This document shows positions 1-7,032 of a stretch of 20,571 nucleotides of DNA, piece after piece (positions within the stretch are counted from its first letter, which is position 1; each line of letters begins with the position of its first letter). The notes beneath the pieces were generated by a model. The model was not told the origin of the DNA. It did no database searches and worked only from the letters and a program-made list of their open reading frames with translations. Source of the DNA: an uncultured Streptococcus sp. (lineage in GTDB: Bacteria > Bacillota > Bacilli > Lactobacillales > Streptococcaceae); NCBI GenBank assembly GCA_934215455.1, contig CAKPZX010000030.1, positions 1-20,571 of the forward strand, written 5' to 3'. The position numbers were made by a program, and so were the translations under genes.

Positions 1-52
1 GTCAGGGGAGGAATCCAGCAGCCCTAAGCGAAGTGAACTGTGTGCTCTTTTT
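1..52 (+). ncRNA. ffs: Signal recognition particle 4.5S RNA, 3' part
   Basis: The window opens inside an SRP RNA. Bases 1-25 form the conserved helix 8 tip: a GGAA tetraloop (10-13) closed by GGA/TCC (7-9 with 14-16) and flanked by the asymmetric-loop signature GTCAGG (1-6) and AGCAGCC (17-23). This is the same arrangement as the E. coli helix, with the three closing pairs inverted. The RNA binds Ffh to form the particle that targets membrane proteins. The 3' strand runs to about 47 and ends in a T run (48-52) that fits its terminator. The 5' part lies outside the window, so the total length cannot be given. Identification is by the conserved core only. Confidence 0.88.
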
Positions 53-72
53 CTATAGCTCTTAGTGAGGTA

Positions 73-299
73 AGCCTATAAGGCGCAACCGAGCTTAGAG
101 ATATTGATCCTGAGGAGCAAAGCGACGTGAGGGCTATAGCGTAACATGAAATTAGCCTGTAAGGCGCAACCGAACTTAGAGATATTGATCCTGAGGAGCA
201 AAGCGACGTGAGGGCTATAGCGTGAAATGAAATTATCCTGTAAGGCGCAACCGAGCTTAGAGATATTGATCCTGAGGAGCAAAGCGACGTGAGGGCTAT
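73..299. repeat. Three tandem 81-bp repeats downstream of the SRP RNA
   Basis: There are three copies of a ~65-bp core (73-137, 154-218, 235-299) separated by 16-bp spacers, giving an exact 81-bp period. Copies differ at only a few positions (for example CCTATAAGG versus CCTGTAAGG, and one GAGCTT/GAACTT change). Each core begins with a small GCCT-n3-AGGC hairpin and ends in GAGGGCTAT. The bases CTATAGC at 53-59 sit exactly one period before the CTATAGC at 134-140, so a worn fourth copy may fuse to the SRP RNA 3' end. The period is a multiple of three, which leaves an apparent reverse reading frame open, but it has no ribosome binding site. I do not recognise the family. Confidence 0.85.
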
Positions 300-402
300 C
301 ACTTACCAGAGTCATGTTTATATTCAAAGAATAAAAGAGAAAAAATAGAGTTTCGTGAGAAGCTTCTTTTTTTGGATTTTCTAGTCAAAAATAGTGCAAA
401 TA

Positions 403-416
403 TGCAAACGATTGCT
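403..416. promoter_or_regulatory. Possible CcpA cre site upstream of pgi (distal)
   Basis: TGCAAACGATTGCT matches the core TGnAAnCGnT of the catabolite-responsive element, with mismatches at the right end. It lies about 70 bp upstream of the predicted -35. The evidence is consensus matching only. Confidence 0.35.
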
Positions 417-459
417 ATTGCGTCGTTGCTTGATTTGTGAAAATAAAAAAATTAGTAAA

Positions 460-473
460 TGAAAACGTTTTAT
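460..473. promoter_or_regulatory. Possible CcpA cre site upstream of pgi (proximal)
   Basis: TGAAAACGTTTTAT fits TGwAAnCGnT and departs from consensus at the final two bases. It sits 13 bp upstream of the -35 of the pgi promoter, a position from which CcpA could activate. Two cre-like sites ahead of a glycolytic gene are plausible but unproven. Confidence 0.4.
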
Positions 474-486
474 AGGGTGGTTTCCC

Positions 487-515
487 TTGATAAAATTTCT
501 GTAAAGCGATATCAT
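487..515 (+). promoter_or_regulatory. pgi promoter
   Basis: TTGATA at 487-492 and TATCAT at 510-515 are separated by exactly 17 bp. The ribosome binding site GGAGG (533-537) lies 6 nt before the pgi ATG, giving a short leader. Confidence 0.7.
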
Positions 516-543
516 AGAGAAGAAGAAATTTTGGAGGAATAAC

Positions 544-1893
544 ATGTCTCATATTAAATTTGACTACTCAAAAGTTTTGGGTAAATTTGTTGCCCCACAT
601 GAAGTGGAATATATGCAACCACAAGTGACTGCAGCTGATGAATTGATCCGTAAAGGAACAGGTGCTGGTAGTGACTTCCTAGGTTGGTTGGACCTTCCTG
701 AAAATTATGACCGTGAAGAATTTGACCGCATCTTGAAAGCTGCTGAACAAATCAAAGCAGACAGCGATGTTTTGGTCGTGATCGGTATCGGTGGATCATA
801 CCTTGGAGCGAAAGCTGCCATTGACTTCTTGAACCACCACTTTGCAAACTTGCAAACAAAAGAAGAACGCAAAGCTCCACAAATCCTTTATGCTGGAAAC
901 TCCATCTCATCTACTTACCTTGCTGACTTGGTAGAGTATGTTTCAGATAAAGATTTCTCAGTCAACGTGATTTCTAAATCAGGTACAACAACTGAACCAG
1001 CGATCGCTTTCCGTGTCTTCAAAGAACTCTTGGTGAAGAAATATGGTCAAGAGGAAGCTAACAAACGGATCTACGCGACAACTGACCGTGCCAAAGGTGC
1101 TGTAAAAGTGGAAGCAGATGCCAATGGTTGGGAAACATTTGTAGTTCCAGATGATATCGGTGGACGCTTCTCAGTCTTGACACCAGTTGGATTGCTTCCA
1201 ATTGCTGCATCAGGTGCTGATATCAAAGCCCTTATGGAAGGTGCGAATGCAGCCCGTAAAGACTACACTTCAGACAAACTTTCAGAAAACGAAGCTTACC
1301 AATACGCAGCTGTTCGTAACATCCTTTACCGTAAAGGTTATGCAACTGAAATCTTGGTAAACTACGAGCCATCACTTCAATACTTCTCAGAATGGTGGAA
1401 ACAATTGGCTGGTGAGTCAGAAGGGAAAGACCAAAAAGGGATCTACCCAACTTCAGCTAACTTCTCAACAGACTTGCACTCATTGGGTCAATTTATCCAA
1501 GAAGGAACTCGTATCATGTTTGAAACAGTTGTCCGTGTGGACAAACCACGTAAGAACGTGATCATCCCTACATTGGAAGAAGACCTTGACGGACTTGGTT
1601 ACCTTCAAGGGAAAGACGTTGACTTCGTAAACAAAAAAGCAACTGACGGAGTTCTTCTTGCCCACACAGACGGTGACGTGCCAAACATGTACGTAACACT
1701 TCCTGAGCAAGATGCCTTCACTCTTGGTTATGCCATCTACTTCTTCGAATTGGCCATCGCCCTTTCAGGTTACTTGAACGCGATCAACCCATTTGACCAA
1801 CCAGGTGTTGAAGCCTACAAGAAAAATATGTTTGCCCTTCTTGGTAAACCAGGATTTGAAGAACTTGGAGCAGAACTCAACGCTCGTCTTTAA
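544..1893 (+). CDS. pgi: Glucose-6-phosphate isomerase
   Basis: This is cytoplasmic phosphoglucose isomerase, interconverting glucose 6-phosphate and fructose 6-phosphate at the entry to glycolysis. The 449 residues match the usual length of the Firmicute enzyme. Visible family signatures are [10 protein letters not shown] (81-90), the phosphate-binding SKSGTTT (144-150), [16 protein letters not shown] (204-219), the catalytic glutamate in GESEGK (E291) and the conserved histidine in [12 protein letters not shown] (H312). GGAGG sits 6 nt before the ATG. The gene is monocistronic, with its own promoter and a strong terminator just downstream. Two cre-like sequences upstream hint at carbon-catabolite control. 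Nothing in the reading frame looks broken or unusual. Confidence 0.98.
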   Translation: MSHIKFDYSKVLGKFVAPHEVEYMQPQVTAADELIRKGTGAGSDFLGWLDLPENYDREEFDRILKAAEQIKADSDVLVVIGIGGSYLGAKAAIDFLNHHFANLQTKEERKAPQILYAGNSISSTYLADLVEYVSDKDFSVNVISKSGTTTEPAIAFRVFKELLVKKYGQEEANKRIYATTDRAKGAVKVEADANGWETFVVPDDIGGRFSVLTPVGLLPIAASGADIKALMEGANAARKDYTSDKLSENEAYQYAAVRNILYRKGYATEILVNYEPSLQYFSEWWKQLAGESEGKDQKGIYPTSANFSTDLHSLGQFIQEGTRIMFETVVRVDKPRKNVIIPTLEEDLDGLGYLQGKDVDFVNKKATDGVLLAHTDGDVPNMYVTLPEQDAFTLGYAIYFFELAIALSGYLNAINPFDQPGVEAYKKNMFALLGKPGFEELGAELNARL

Positions 1894-1904
1894 TCAATAG
1901 ACAA

Positions 1905-1931
1905 AACGATCTCGCAAGAGGTCGTTTTTTT
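1905..1931 (+). terminator. Rho-independent terminator of pgi
   Basis: AACGATCTC (1905-1913) pairs with GAGGTCGTT (1918-1926) with one wobble, around a GCAA loop, followed by a T run to 1931. It begins 12 bp after the pgi stop. Confidence 0.92.
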
Positions 1932-2062
1932 ACTTGCTAAACAAACTCATATTTTTGTCCCCTAGAATCAATTATAAAAACACGATCTAGTTATGTTTCT
2001 CAATCATATGGTTAACTGATTGCTATTGTCTCCCTTCGCAAGAAATTTTAAGATAAGCTTCT

Positions 2063-2092
2063 AAAAGGTCGGATATCTCTCCGATCTTTTTT
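2063..2092 (+). terminator. Second terminator hairpin with no gene in front
   Basis: AAAAGGTCGGA (2063-2073) pairs with TCCGATCTTTT (2080-2090) around a 6-nt loop, with T residues continuing to 2092. No reading frame lies between this hairpin and the pgi terminator 130 bp earlier, so it is either a backup terminator or the end of a small transcript. Confidence 0.8.
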
Positions 2093-2110
2093 AGTCTATC
2101 AAGACAGGAG

Positions 2111-2139
2111 TTGGTCCTTGCTTGGTTTTATGTTATAGT
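2111..2139 (+). promoter_or_regulatory. Promoter of P1
   Basis: TTGGTC (2111-2116), a 17-bp spacer, then TATAGT (2134-2139) preceded by the extended -10 element TGT (2131-2133). AAGGAG (2156-2161) follows, 8 nt before the ATG. Confidence 0.75.
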
Positions 2140-2169
2140 AGAAGAGAAGAATAAAAAGGAGAATTCGAA

Positions 2170-3255
2170 ATGTCCGAGAAAGATCAAGAACAATTTATGA
2201 AACAGACGCCCTTAGAAGGTGCGCCTCAATTTGATGTGGCTGCGCCAGCCTTTGTCCCAAAAGAAGAAGCCGAAGACTTGGTCGTTCCAGAAGTTAGTGG
2301 CCTTTCAGCGACGGAGACGAAAGCAATGGAAGAAGCAAACGAGCCAGTTATTTCAGAAACGGTAGAGCTCCCAAAAGTGGATGAAACGACTGTTGAAGAA
2401 GACGCAGTAGTGCCTGCTGCTCCCCAACCGACTCCTCCATTCCAGCCTGCGCCACAAGCTCCTCAAAACATGGCAGCTGAACCAGTTGGTCCACAAACAG
2501 TGCCTGTTCCTGAGACACCTATTCCACAAGCTCCTCTTTCTCCTGTTGGAAGACCGATGGATACTGCTGACAAGAAGGCTATTCGTTTTGCCCTTGGGAT
2601 TTTAGTGGGTCTCCTCATCGGTGGAGTCAGTGGCTATTTAATTGGTCATGCTAGCCCTAGCACGTCATCATCTAGAAAGCAGACTTCTTGGTCAGGTAAC
2701 CGGTCTGGTTCTTCTTCCAATATCGATTTGGAGCAATTGACCGCAGAAGACGCGGAAGCCAATTTTAGCTGGGAACAATCTGATATCGAGCAACTTCAGT
2801 TTTTGACCGGAAAGGATTCTGGGGAGACTCCTGAGGAAATGGTCGATGCTTATGGGAAAGCAAGCTCCGTTCAATTTGAAAGTGGAGAATTGAAATTGTT
2901 CTGGGATGATAACTCTTATAATAAAGAGGTCAAAGCGACCTACTCTAAGAAAGGGAAAGAATTCCAGCTTGTCAAATTTGAATTTAATCAATTTGGGAAA
3001 AATCTTACGGTTGAGGACAACTTTGCAGATGGATTCAAAGTTGGAAATAGTGAGACCGGTGCTGGAGGGACCTCTTACAAAGAGCTTTTAGAAAAATACG
3101 GTGATGCAGTCAATCTGACGGTGAGTTCATCTGATGATTCAGACGAAATAGAATTGGTCATGGACTTCCAAAAGAAAAACGGGGACTATGTAGATTTGAC
3201 CTTTATTCGTCAAGAAAATGGAGATTTCCTCTTAAGTAGTAAAGACAGTTACTAA
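2170..3255 (+). CDS. P1: single-pass membrane protein, Pro/Glu-rich cytoplasmic tail, two BLIP-like exported modules
   Basis: The function is unknown. The 361 residues have a clear order: an acidic, proline- and glutamate-rich N-terminal tail (1-134) with no signal peptide, a Gly-rich membrane segment (about 140-160), a Ser/Asn linker (162-182), and an exported part with two similar modules (about 211-275 and 289-358). Each module starts with a [FL]xxG turn and then an amphipathic stretch ending in YGxA, followed by beta-rich sequence. The second module aligns by eye with the terminal module of P2 and the first module of P3 (GT-x5-LL-x3-YG ... DLTFIRQENG-F). The pattern resembles the BLIP/SmpA-OmlA fold; that is inference. 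The tail should be cytoplasmic, because basic residues precede the membrane segment. P1 has its own promoter and terminator and stands at the head of five paralogues. Confidence 0.88.
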   Translation: MSEKDQEQFMKQTPLEGAPQFDVAAPAFVPKEEAEDLVVPEVSGLSATETKAMEEANEPVISETVELPKVDETTVEEDAVVPAAPQPTPPFQPAPQAPQNMAAEPVGPQTVPVPETPIPQAPLSPVGRPMDTADKKAIRFALGILVGLLIGGVSGYLIGHASPSTSSSRKQTSWSGNRSGSSSNIDLEQLTAEDAEANFSWEQSDIEQLQFLTGKDSGETPEEMVDAYGKASSVQFESGELKLFWDDNSYNKEVKATYSKKGKEFQLVKFEFNQFGKNLTVEDNFADGFKVGNSETGAGGTSYKELLEKYGDAVNLTVSSSDDSDEIELVMDFQKKNGDYVDLTFIRQENGDFLLSSKDSY

Positions 3256-3270
3256 ATCAATGAATAAAAG

Positions 3271-3293
3271 AAAGAGGCAAGCGCCTCTTTTTT
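3271..3293 (+). terminator. Terminator of P1
   Basis: AAAGAGGC (3271-3278) and GCCTCTTT (3283-3290) form a perfect 8-bp stem around AAGC, followed by more T residues. Confidence 0.92.
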
Positions 3294-3303
3294 GGGATAA
3301 GAC

Positions 3304-3332
3304 GAGACAAATACGCTAATTTTCTATACAAT
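3304..3332 (+). promoter_or_regulatory. Probable promoter of the P2-P5 operon
   Basis: GAGACA (3304-3309) and TACAAT (3327-3332) are 17 bp apart, directly downstream of the P1 terminator and 41 bp before the P2 start. The -35 is weak (4 of 6), but no better candidate exists in the gap. Confidence 0.5.
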
Positions 3333-3372
3333 AGAAAGAGTTTGAATAGAAAGAGCATGAAGGATGGAAGAA

Positions 3373-4071
3373 ATGAAACAGTGGATAGAACATCATAAGC
3401 GGATCCTCCAAAAAGCTGCAAGTGCTTTGCTGGCTTTTATGGTTGGTGCTTGCTTTGTTTTTATGATTCATCCAGTGAAAACCTTGCCCAAAGGTCGCTT
3501 ATTGAGTTTGTCTCGCATGCAAGAAGACAGCCAGCAATTTGTTGCGTCTTCTTCCAAAGAGCCGGCTTTAGAAGACTTGTTGTCATTGGACCTTGCTAGG
3601 GGAGAAGGAAAGACACAAAAAAATTGGGTGACTTTGTCTGCATTCGTCAAAAAATTTGGAAAAGCAGCGAGTTTTACACAAGAAGATACGAGTTTTGGAG
3701 CGCAAGTCCAGCTAGGCTATGGGACTCCTGTGCAGGGGATTCATCCTTATACCATAGAATTTCAAAAGCAGGATGATACCTTTTATTTGAGCTCGATTCA
3801 AGGCTTTGCGCCCAAGTCGGCTCACTATCAGAGCAAAAAGAACTTAAAACTGGCAGATTTTACAGGCTATCAGACGCTAGATGGAAAAAAGGAAAAGGGG
3901 ACAGCAGTAGAAGATGTCTTGAAAAAATCAGGTCTTCCCAATTCTCTTAGTTTGACCTCTGAAAAGGACAAGCAAGTCCTAGCCCTGTCTTATCAGGTGA
4001 CAGATGGACTGGTCTCTTTAACCTTTGAACGTGACCAGAGTGGTCAGTATCGTTTGACGAAGAAGGGGTGA
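3373..4071 (+). CDS. P2: short-tailed paralogue with two BLIP-like modules
   Basis: The function is unknown. I start it at the second ATG (3373): AAGGA (3360-3364) lies 8 nt upstream of it but overlaps the first ATG (3364), which cannot use it. The protein has 232 residues: a short basic N-terminus (MKQWIEHHKR), a membrane segment (about 14-33), a Ser/Glu-rich linker, then two modules (about 87-145 and 176-232). Module landmarks are LSAFVKKFGKA and VEDVLKKSGLP; the C-terminal end (LVSLTFERDQSGQYRLT) aligns with the same region of P1 and P3. The N-terminus could act as an uncleaved signal anchor. The stop overlaps the start region of P3, so the two are translationally close. No catalytic motif is apparent. 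Confidence 0.85.
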   Translation: MKQWIEHHKRILQKAASALLAFMVGACFVFMIHPVKTLPKGRLLSLSRMQEDSQQFVASSSKEPALEDLLSLDLARGEGKTQKNWVTLSAFVKKFGKAASFTQEDTSFGAQVQLGYGTPVQGIHPYTIEFQKQDDTFYLSSIQGFAPKSAHYQSKKNLKLADFTGYQTLDGKKEKGTAVEDVLKKSGLPNSLSLTSEKDKQVLALSYQVTDGLVSLTFERDQSGQYRLTKKG

Positions 4072-4076
4072 AGCAG

Positions 4077-4766
4077 ATGATCGAATGGATGAAAAAGAAT
4101 CGAAAAGAACTCTTGCTGCCGTTTTTGTGTTTTGTTTTAGGGCTCTTACTTGCGATTGCAAGCATCCAGGTGCAGGAGCAGGGAACTGATACCAAGGAGG
4201 ACCAAACACTGACTCATTTCCAGCCAAAGGATTACAAGAATTTGGTCAGCAAGGAACAAGAAATCAAACAGTTTAAATGGACCATCGAATCTGTGGCGAA
4301 TTTAAAAGTTCGTCTCAAGCAGAGTCAGCAACCAGGAACCCGCTTGGAAACAGTTGTGACGGAATGGGGAAAAGCCCAAAAAGTTAAGTATATAAAGACA
4401 GCTCAAGGAGATAAAACCGTTCTTGTCTTGACTTATGCAGCTAAGCAAACCGATCAGGGAAAGAAAAGTGTAACCTTGTGGTTTGAACAGGAAAAAGACC
4501 AGGGGTATCGCTTGACGATGGTGGATGCGACGAATTTGTTGGACGCAAAAGAGAAGACAAGCAGTGAGAAAGAAATCACTACTGAAAAAGAGAAAAAAGG
4601 TACAGAATTCGCCCAGCTTATTCAGCAACTAGGAAATCCTCAACGCTTGGTCTGGGGGGAAATGCCAGATGGCGGACTGGGCTATCGCGCGACTTACCAG
4701 GTGCCAGGGCAGCCAGAAGTGGTGATGGAATTCAAGAAAAAAGCCAAGAAATTGGTGTTGGTATAA
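4077..4766 (+). CDS. P3: short-tailed paralogue with two BLIP-like modules
   Basis: The function is unknown. I chose ATG 4077 because AAGGGG (4063-4068) is 8 nt upstream; the in-frame GTG at 4068 overlaps that site and the P2 stop, so it is unlikely. The 229-residue protein has a basic N-terminus (MIEWMKKNRK), a membrane segment (about 11-30), a first module (about 87-150, with LETVVTEWGKAQ and later VTLWFEQEKDQGYRLT), a highly charged Lys/Glu linker (about 155-174), and a second module (about 175-229, with FAQLIQQLGNPQ). The KNRKELLLPFLCF start is similar in style to P2, suggesting tandem duplication. It ends 14 bp before the P4 start, in the same operon. Confidence 0.86.
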   Translation: MIEWMKKNRKELLLPFLCFVLGLLLAIASIQVQEQGTDTKEDQTLTHFQPKDYKNLVSKEQEIKQFKWTIESVANLKVRLKQSQQPGTRLETVVTEWGKAQKVKYIKTAQGDKTVLVLTYAAKQTDQGKKSVTLWFEQEKDQGYRLTMVDATNLLDAKEKTSSEKEITTEKEKKGTEFAQLIQQLGNPQRLVWGEMPDGGLGYRATYQVPGQPEVVMEFKKKAKKLVLV

Positions 4767-4780
4767 GAAAGGAGACATCA

Positions 4781-5686
4781 TTGGACGATCAACGGACAGA
4801 CATCAAGGCAGCTTCCTCTCACCAGGGTGGGAGCCGCTTGATTTCAGAAGCTGACCTGGCTTCAATAGGGATGGACAATCATCAGGATACTAGAAGCCAT
4901 TCAGATACAATGGAGTCTTCCACTTCTTCCTCAAAAGAGGGGATTGGTTCGCTTTTGCGATTTTTTGGGTGGTTCGCCTTGTTTATGGCTTTTGTGTTTG
5001 TGCTTCAAAACAAAGTTAATAAAAGCTCTTCTTCAACTTCTTCGAGTGAGGGGATCAGTGGTTTATCACGTGATGGTATCAGAACGGAATATCTGACCAG
5101 TGAAAATAGTTCTTATATCGCCTCAGCTAATGAATTTCAATTTCAGCCAACCTATGAAAAGGCCATGTCTCTCATTCCTAATTTTGCAGTGGAAGAAGAA
5201 AAGACCTCTTTTGGGACGGTAGACCCACAAGATGTCGTTGCAGCATTAGGTAAAGCGAGGAGTGGGGAAGCAACCTATAGTGATAGCAGTTCCAGTCCCT
5301 TTTTGCTGACATTAGATTACCAATCAAAGGATGCAGATGGGAAGGTTCTTCTTGAAAAAACAGGTGCCTTTTACAGGATCTCTCTTTTAAGTTTGAAACA
5401 CTTAAAAAGTGACCGATTTGCGAATAAGAATGGGGGCTTGACGAAGGACGATTTTGCCACTATCAAGGTCGGAATGCCTTATTTAGACCTACTCAATACG
5501 GTAGGGATTCCGGATGAAATATATGTATCTGGGCTTTTAGGTTACGGGGAAGCGCCTTCCTTTACCTATCGATTATCGGATTCTCAAACGGTTCAAATCC
5601 ATTTTGATAGCCGGCAAACCATCAAGGATATCAAATCGAAAGAGGTAGCGACCACACCAGCTTCCTCTACATCTACAGCACAGTAA
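4781..5686 (+). CDS. P4: membrane protein with the HQGGSRLISEADLASIG tail motif and BLIP-like modules
   Basis: The function is unknown. Translation probably starts at TTG 4781, since AAAGGAG (4768-4774) is placed 6 nt before it and no ATG fits. The protein has 301 residues: a polar cytoplasmic tail carrying the motif HQGGSRLISEADLASIG at 14-30, a membrane segment (about 58-77), a Ser-rich linker, and two exported modules (about 118-205 and 224-290). The second module, IKVGMPYLDLLNTVGIP followed by YRLSDSQTVQIHF, is the best match in the cluster to the SmpA/OmlA/BLIP pattern of a G-x4-DLL-x3-G-x-P helix-turn and a beta sheet. P5 is its closest relative, sharing FQFQ-TYEKA-SLIP, LGKA-SGE-TY and ANKNG blocks. 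The C-terminus is a Ser/Thr-rich tail. Confidence 0.86.
   Translation: MDDQRTDIKAASSHQGGSRLISEADLASIGMDNHQDTRSHSDTMESSTSSSKEGIGSLLRFFGWFALFMAFVFVLQNKVNKSSSSTSSSEGISGLSRDGIRTEYLTSENSSYIASANEFQFQPTYEKAMSLIPNFAVEEEKTSFGTVDPQDVVAALGKARSGEATYSDSSSSPFLLTLDYQSKDADGKVLLEKTGAFYRISLLSLKHLKSDRFANKNGGLTKDDFATIKVGMPYLDLLNTVGIPDEIYVSGLLGYGEAPSFTYRLSDSQTVQIHFDSRQTIKDIKSKEVATTPASSTSTAQ
4820..4870 (+). repeat. 51-bp sequence shared with P5 (copy 1)
   Basis: These bases encode the 17-residue tail motif of P4. They differ from 6092-6142 at only two positions, both synonymous (GCT/GCC and GAC/GAT), while flanking DNA is unrelated. This indicates recent duplication or gene conversion together with constraint on the peptide. 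Confidence 0.9.
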
Positions 5687-5725
5687 AAAAATCAGCCGAA
5701 GCATTTTAAATAAAAGGAGGGGACA

Positions 5726-6967
5726 ATGGGAAATAAAGACTGGTCGCATCTACGAAATGAGCACCAGAGTCGGTTTTCGAAAGGCCAGCCGAAAGAAGCA
5801 CCCTTAGAAAAAGGAAGTCCTGAGAAGCTAGAAGATACGCTCGCAAAAGAGCCAGAAGTGCTAGAAGTCCCTGCTTTTCAGGAAGAGGTGAAACAAGAAG
5901 AGGAACGAAAAGACGAACCAGCGATTGGTGTGAAGGAGGAATCGTATGATCCAAAGGAAGGCTCATTTGCTACACCTGAAGACGAATCAGCTCAGGTCGT
6001 TCTTGCTACATCACTAACAGAAGAAGCAAGGTCAGAAACACCAGCACAAGATACAATAGGGCAGTCTCCTTCAGCTGAGAAAAAAGTAGAGCACCAGGGT
6101 GGGAGCCGCTTGATTTCAGAAGCCGATCTGGCTTCAATAGGGGGAGGCAGGCATTCAGAACCAAGACAAACGGTACTAGACTCCCAATCGGATAGAGCGA
6201 AAACCTACTCTCCTTCCTCTAATAGTGGAGGGTCTTCGCTAGCGGCCTTTTTTGGATTATTGGCCATGCTGGGATTATTTGCCTATCTGGCTTCAGGAGG
6301 TATCCATAGTGAGGAACATCCTTCTTCTACAGCCAGTGAATACGGAAGTCCTGGCCGGTCTTATGGAACCAGAAAGGAAACCTTGAAGAGTGGTACGAGT
6401 ACCTTGATTGCACCGGAAGGTGAATTTCAGTTTCAAGTGACCTATGAGAAGGCGATCTCCCTGATTCCTGGTTTAAGTGAGGGGGATCAAGGCCGGACCT
6501 CTTCAACTTATCTGTCTCCGCAGAATGTGGTAGCTGTACTGGGGAAGGCTAGTAGTGGGGAAGAAACCTACCAAGAAGGTGGTGTCAGTCCTTTTATGAC
6601 ACAATTGGATTATCAGTCGGAAGGCTCTCCTTCTTCCGTAACAGTTTTACTTTCAAATATTGTTGGTGACCGTTTATCTTCTCTTGATTTTGAGAACCTA
6701 AACAGTGAGCGATTAGCCAATAAAAATGGCAGTTTGAATAGAGAGGATTTTGCCAATATTAAAATAGGAACCAGCTATGCAGATCTTGTGAATACAGTAG
6801 GAATTCCTAGCCGTGTTTCTTGGTCGAGTATGATGAGTTCAGAGTCCTTCTTAATCTTTTACTATAAACTTTCTGATGCGCATTTAGTTACGATTCACTT
6901 TGGAAGCAATCGCACCATCAGTGAAATAACAGGCCTGGAGGATTCGGCTACAAGCACGTCGCCTTAG
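5726..6967 (+). CDS. P5: long acidic-tailed paralogue of P4 with BLIP-like modules
   Basis: The function is unknown. AAAGGAGG (5713-5720) sits 5 nt before the ATG. The 413 residues contain a long Glu/Lys/Pro-rich tail (1-120), the motif HQGGSRLISEADLASIG at 123-139, a Ser/Gly spacer, a membrane segment (about 172-191), a Ser/Gly linker, and two exported modules (about 232-330 and 343-405). The modules follow P4 closely: FQFQVTYEKAISLIP, NVVAVLGKASSGEETY, LANKNGSLNREDFANIKIG and DLVNTVGIP. P5 therefore looks like P4 with about 110 extra cytoplasmic residues. It is the last gene of the P2-P5 operon, 39 bp after P4 with no terminator between. No hairpin terminator is visible before the dapH promoter, so some read-through into dapH is possible. 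Confidence 0.88.
   Translation: MGNKDWSHLRNEHQSRFSKGQPKEAPLEKGSPEKLEDTLAKEPEVLEVPAFQEEVKQEEERKDEPAIGVKEESYDPKEGSFATPEDESAQVVLATSLTEEARSETPAQDTIGQSPSAEKKVEHQGGSRLISEADLASIGGGRHSEPRQTVLDSQSDRAKTYSPSSNSGGSSLAAFFGLLAMLGLFAYLASGGIHSEEHPSSTASEYGSPGRSYGTRKETLKSGTSTLIAPEGEFQFQVTYEKAISLIPGLSEGDQGRTSSTYLSPQNVVAVLGKASSGEETYQEGGVSPFMTQLDYQSEGSPSSVTVLLSNIVGDRLSSLDFENLNSERLANKNGSLNREDFANIKIGTSYADLVNTVGIPSRVSWSSMMSSESFLIFYYKLSDAHLVTIHFGSNRTISEITGLEDSATSTSP
6092..6142 (+). repeat. 51-bp sequence shared with P4 (copy 2)
   Basis: This is the second copy of the segment at 4820-4870, with 49 of 51 bases identical. It encodes the P5 motif that lies about 32 residues before its membrane segment. Confidence 0.9.
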
Positions 6968-6988
6968 GTGTTCATCTCACTTGGATTG

Positions 6989-6997
6989 TGGTATAAT
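6989..6997 (+). promoter_or_regulatory. dapH promoter, extended -10
   Basis: A perfect TATAAT (6992-6997) is preceded by TGG, an extended -10 element. The region 17 bp upstream (TGTTCA, 6969-6974) is a poor -35, as is common for extended -10 promoters. Confidence 0.7.
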
Positions 6998-7032
6998 ATG
7001 GATACCTTTAATTGAAATGAATGGAGAATCTC

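Noticed and set aside
73..299. CRISPR array
   Set aside because: Repeats are 65 bp with 16-bp similar spacers and only three units, not short repeats with unique spacers of similar size.
24..302. Reverse-strand repeated reading frame across the 81-bp repeats
   Set aside because: It starts at GTG without a ribosome binding site and stays open only because the repeat period is a multiple of three.
340..370. Terminator at GAGAAGCTTCTTTTTTT
   Set aside because: AGAAGCTTCT is a loopless palindrome that cannot form a stable hairpin of useful length, although a T run follows.
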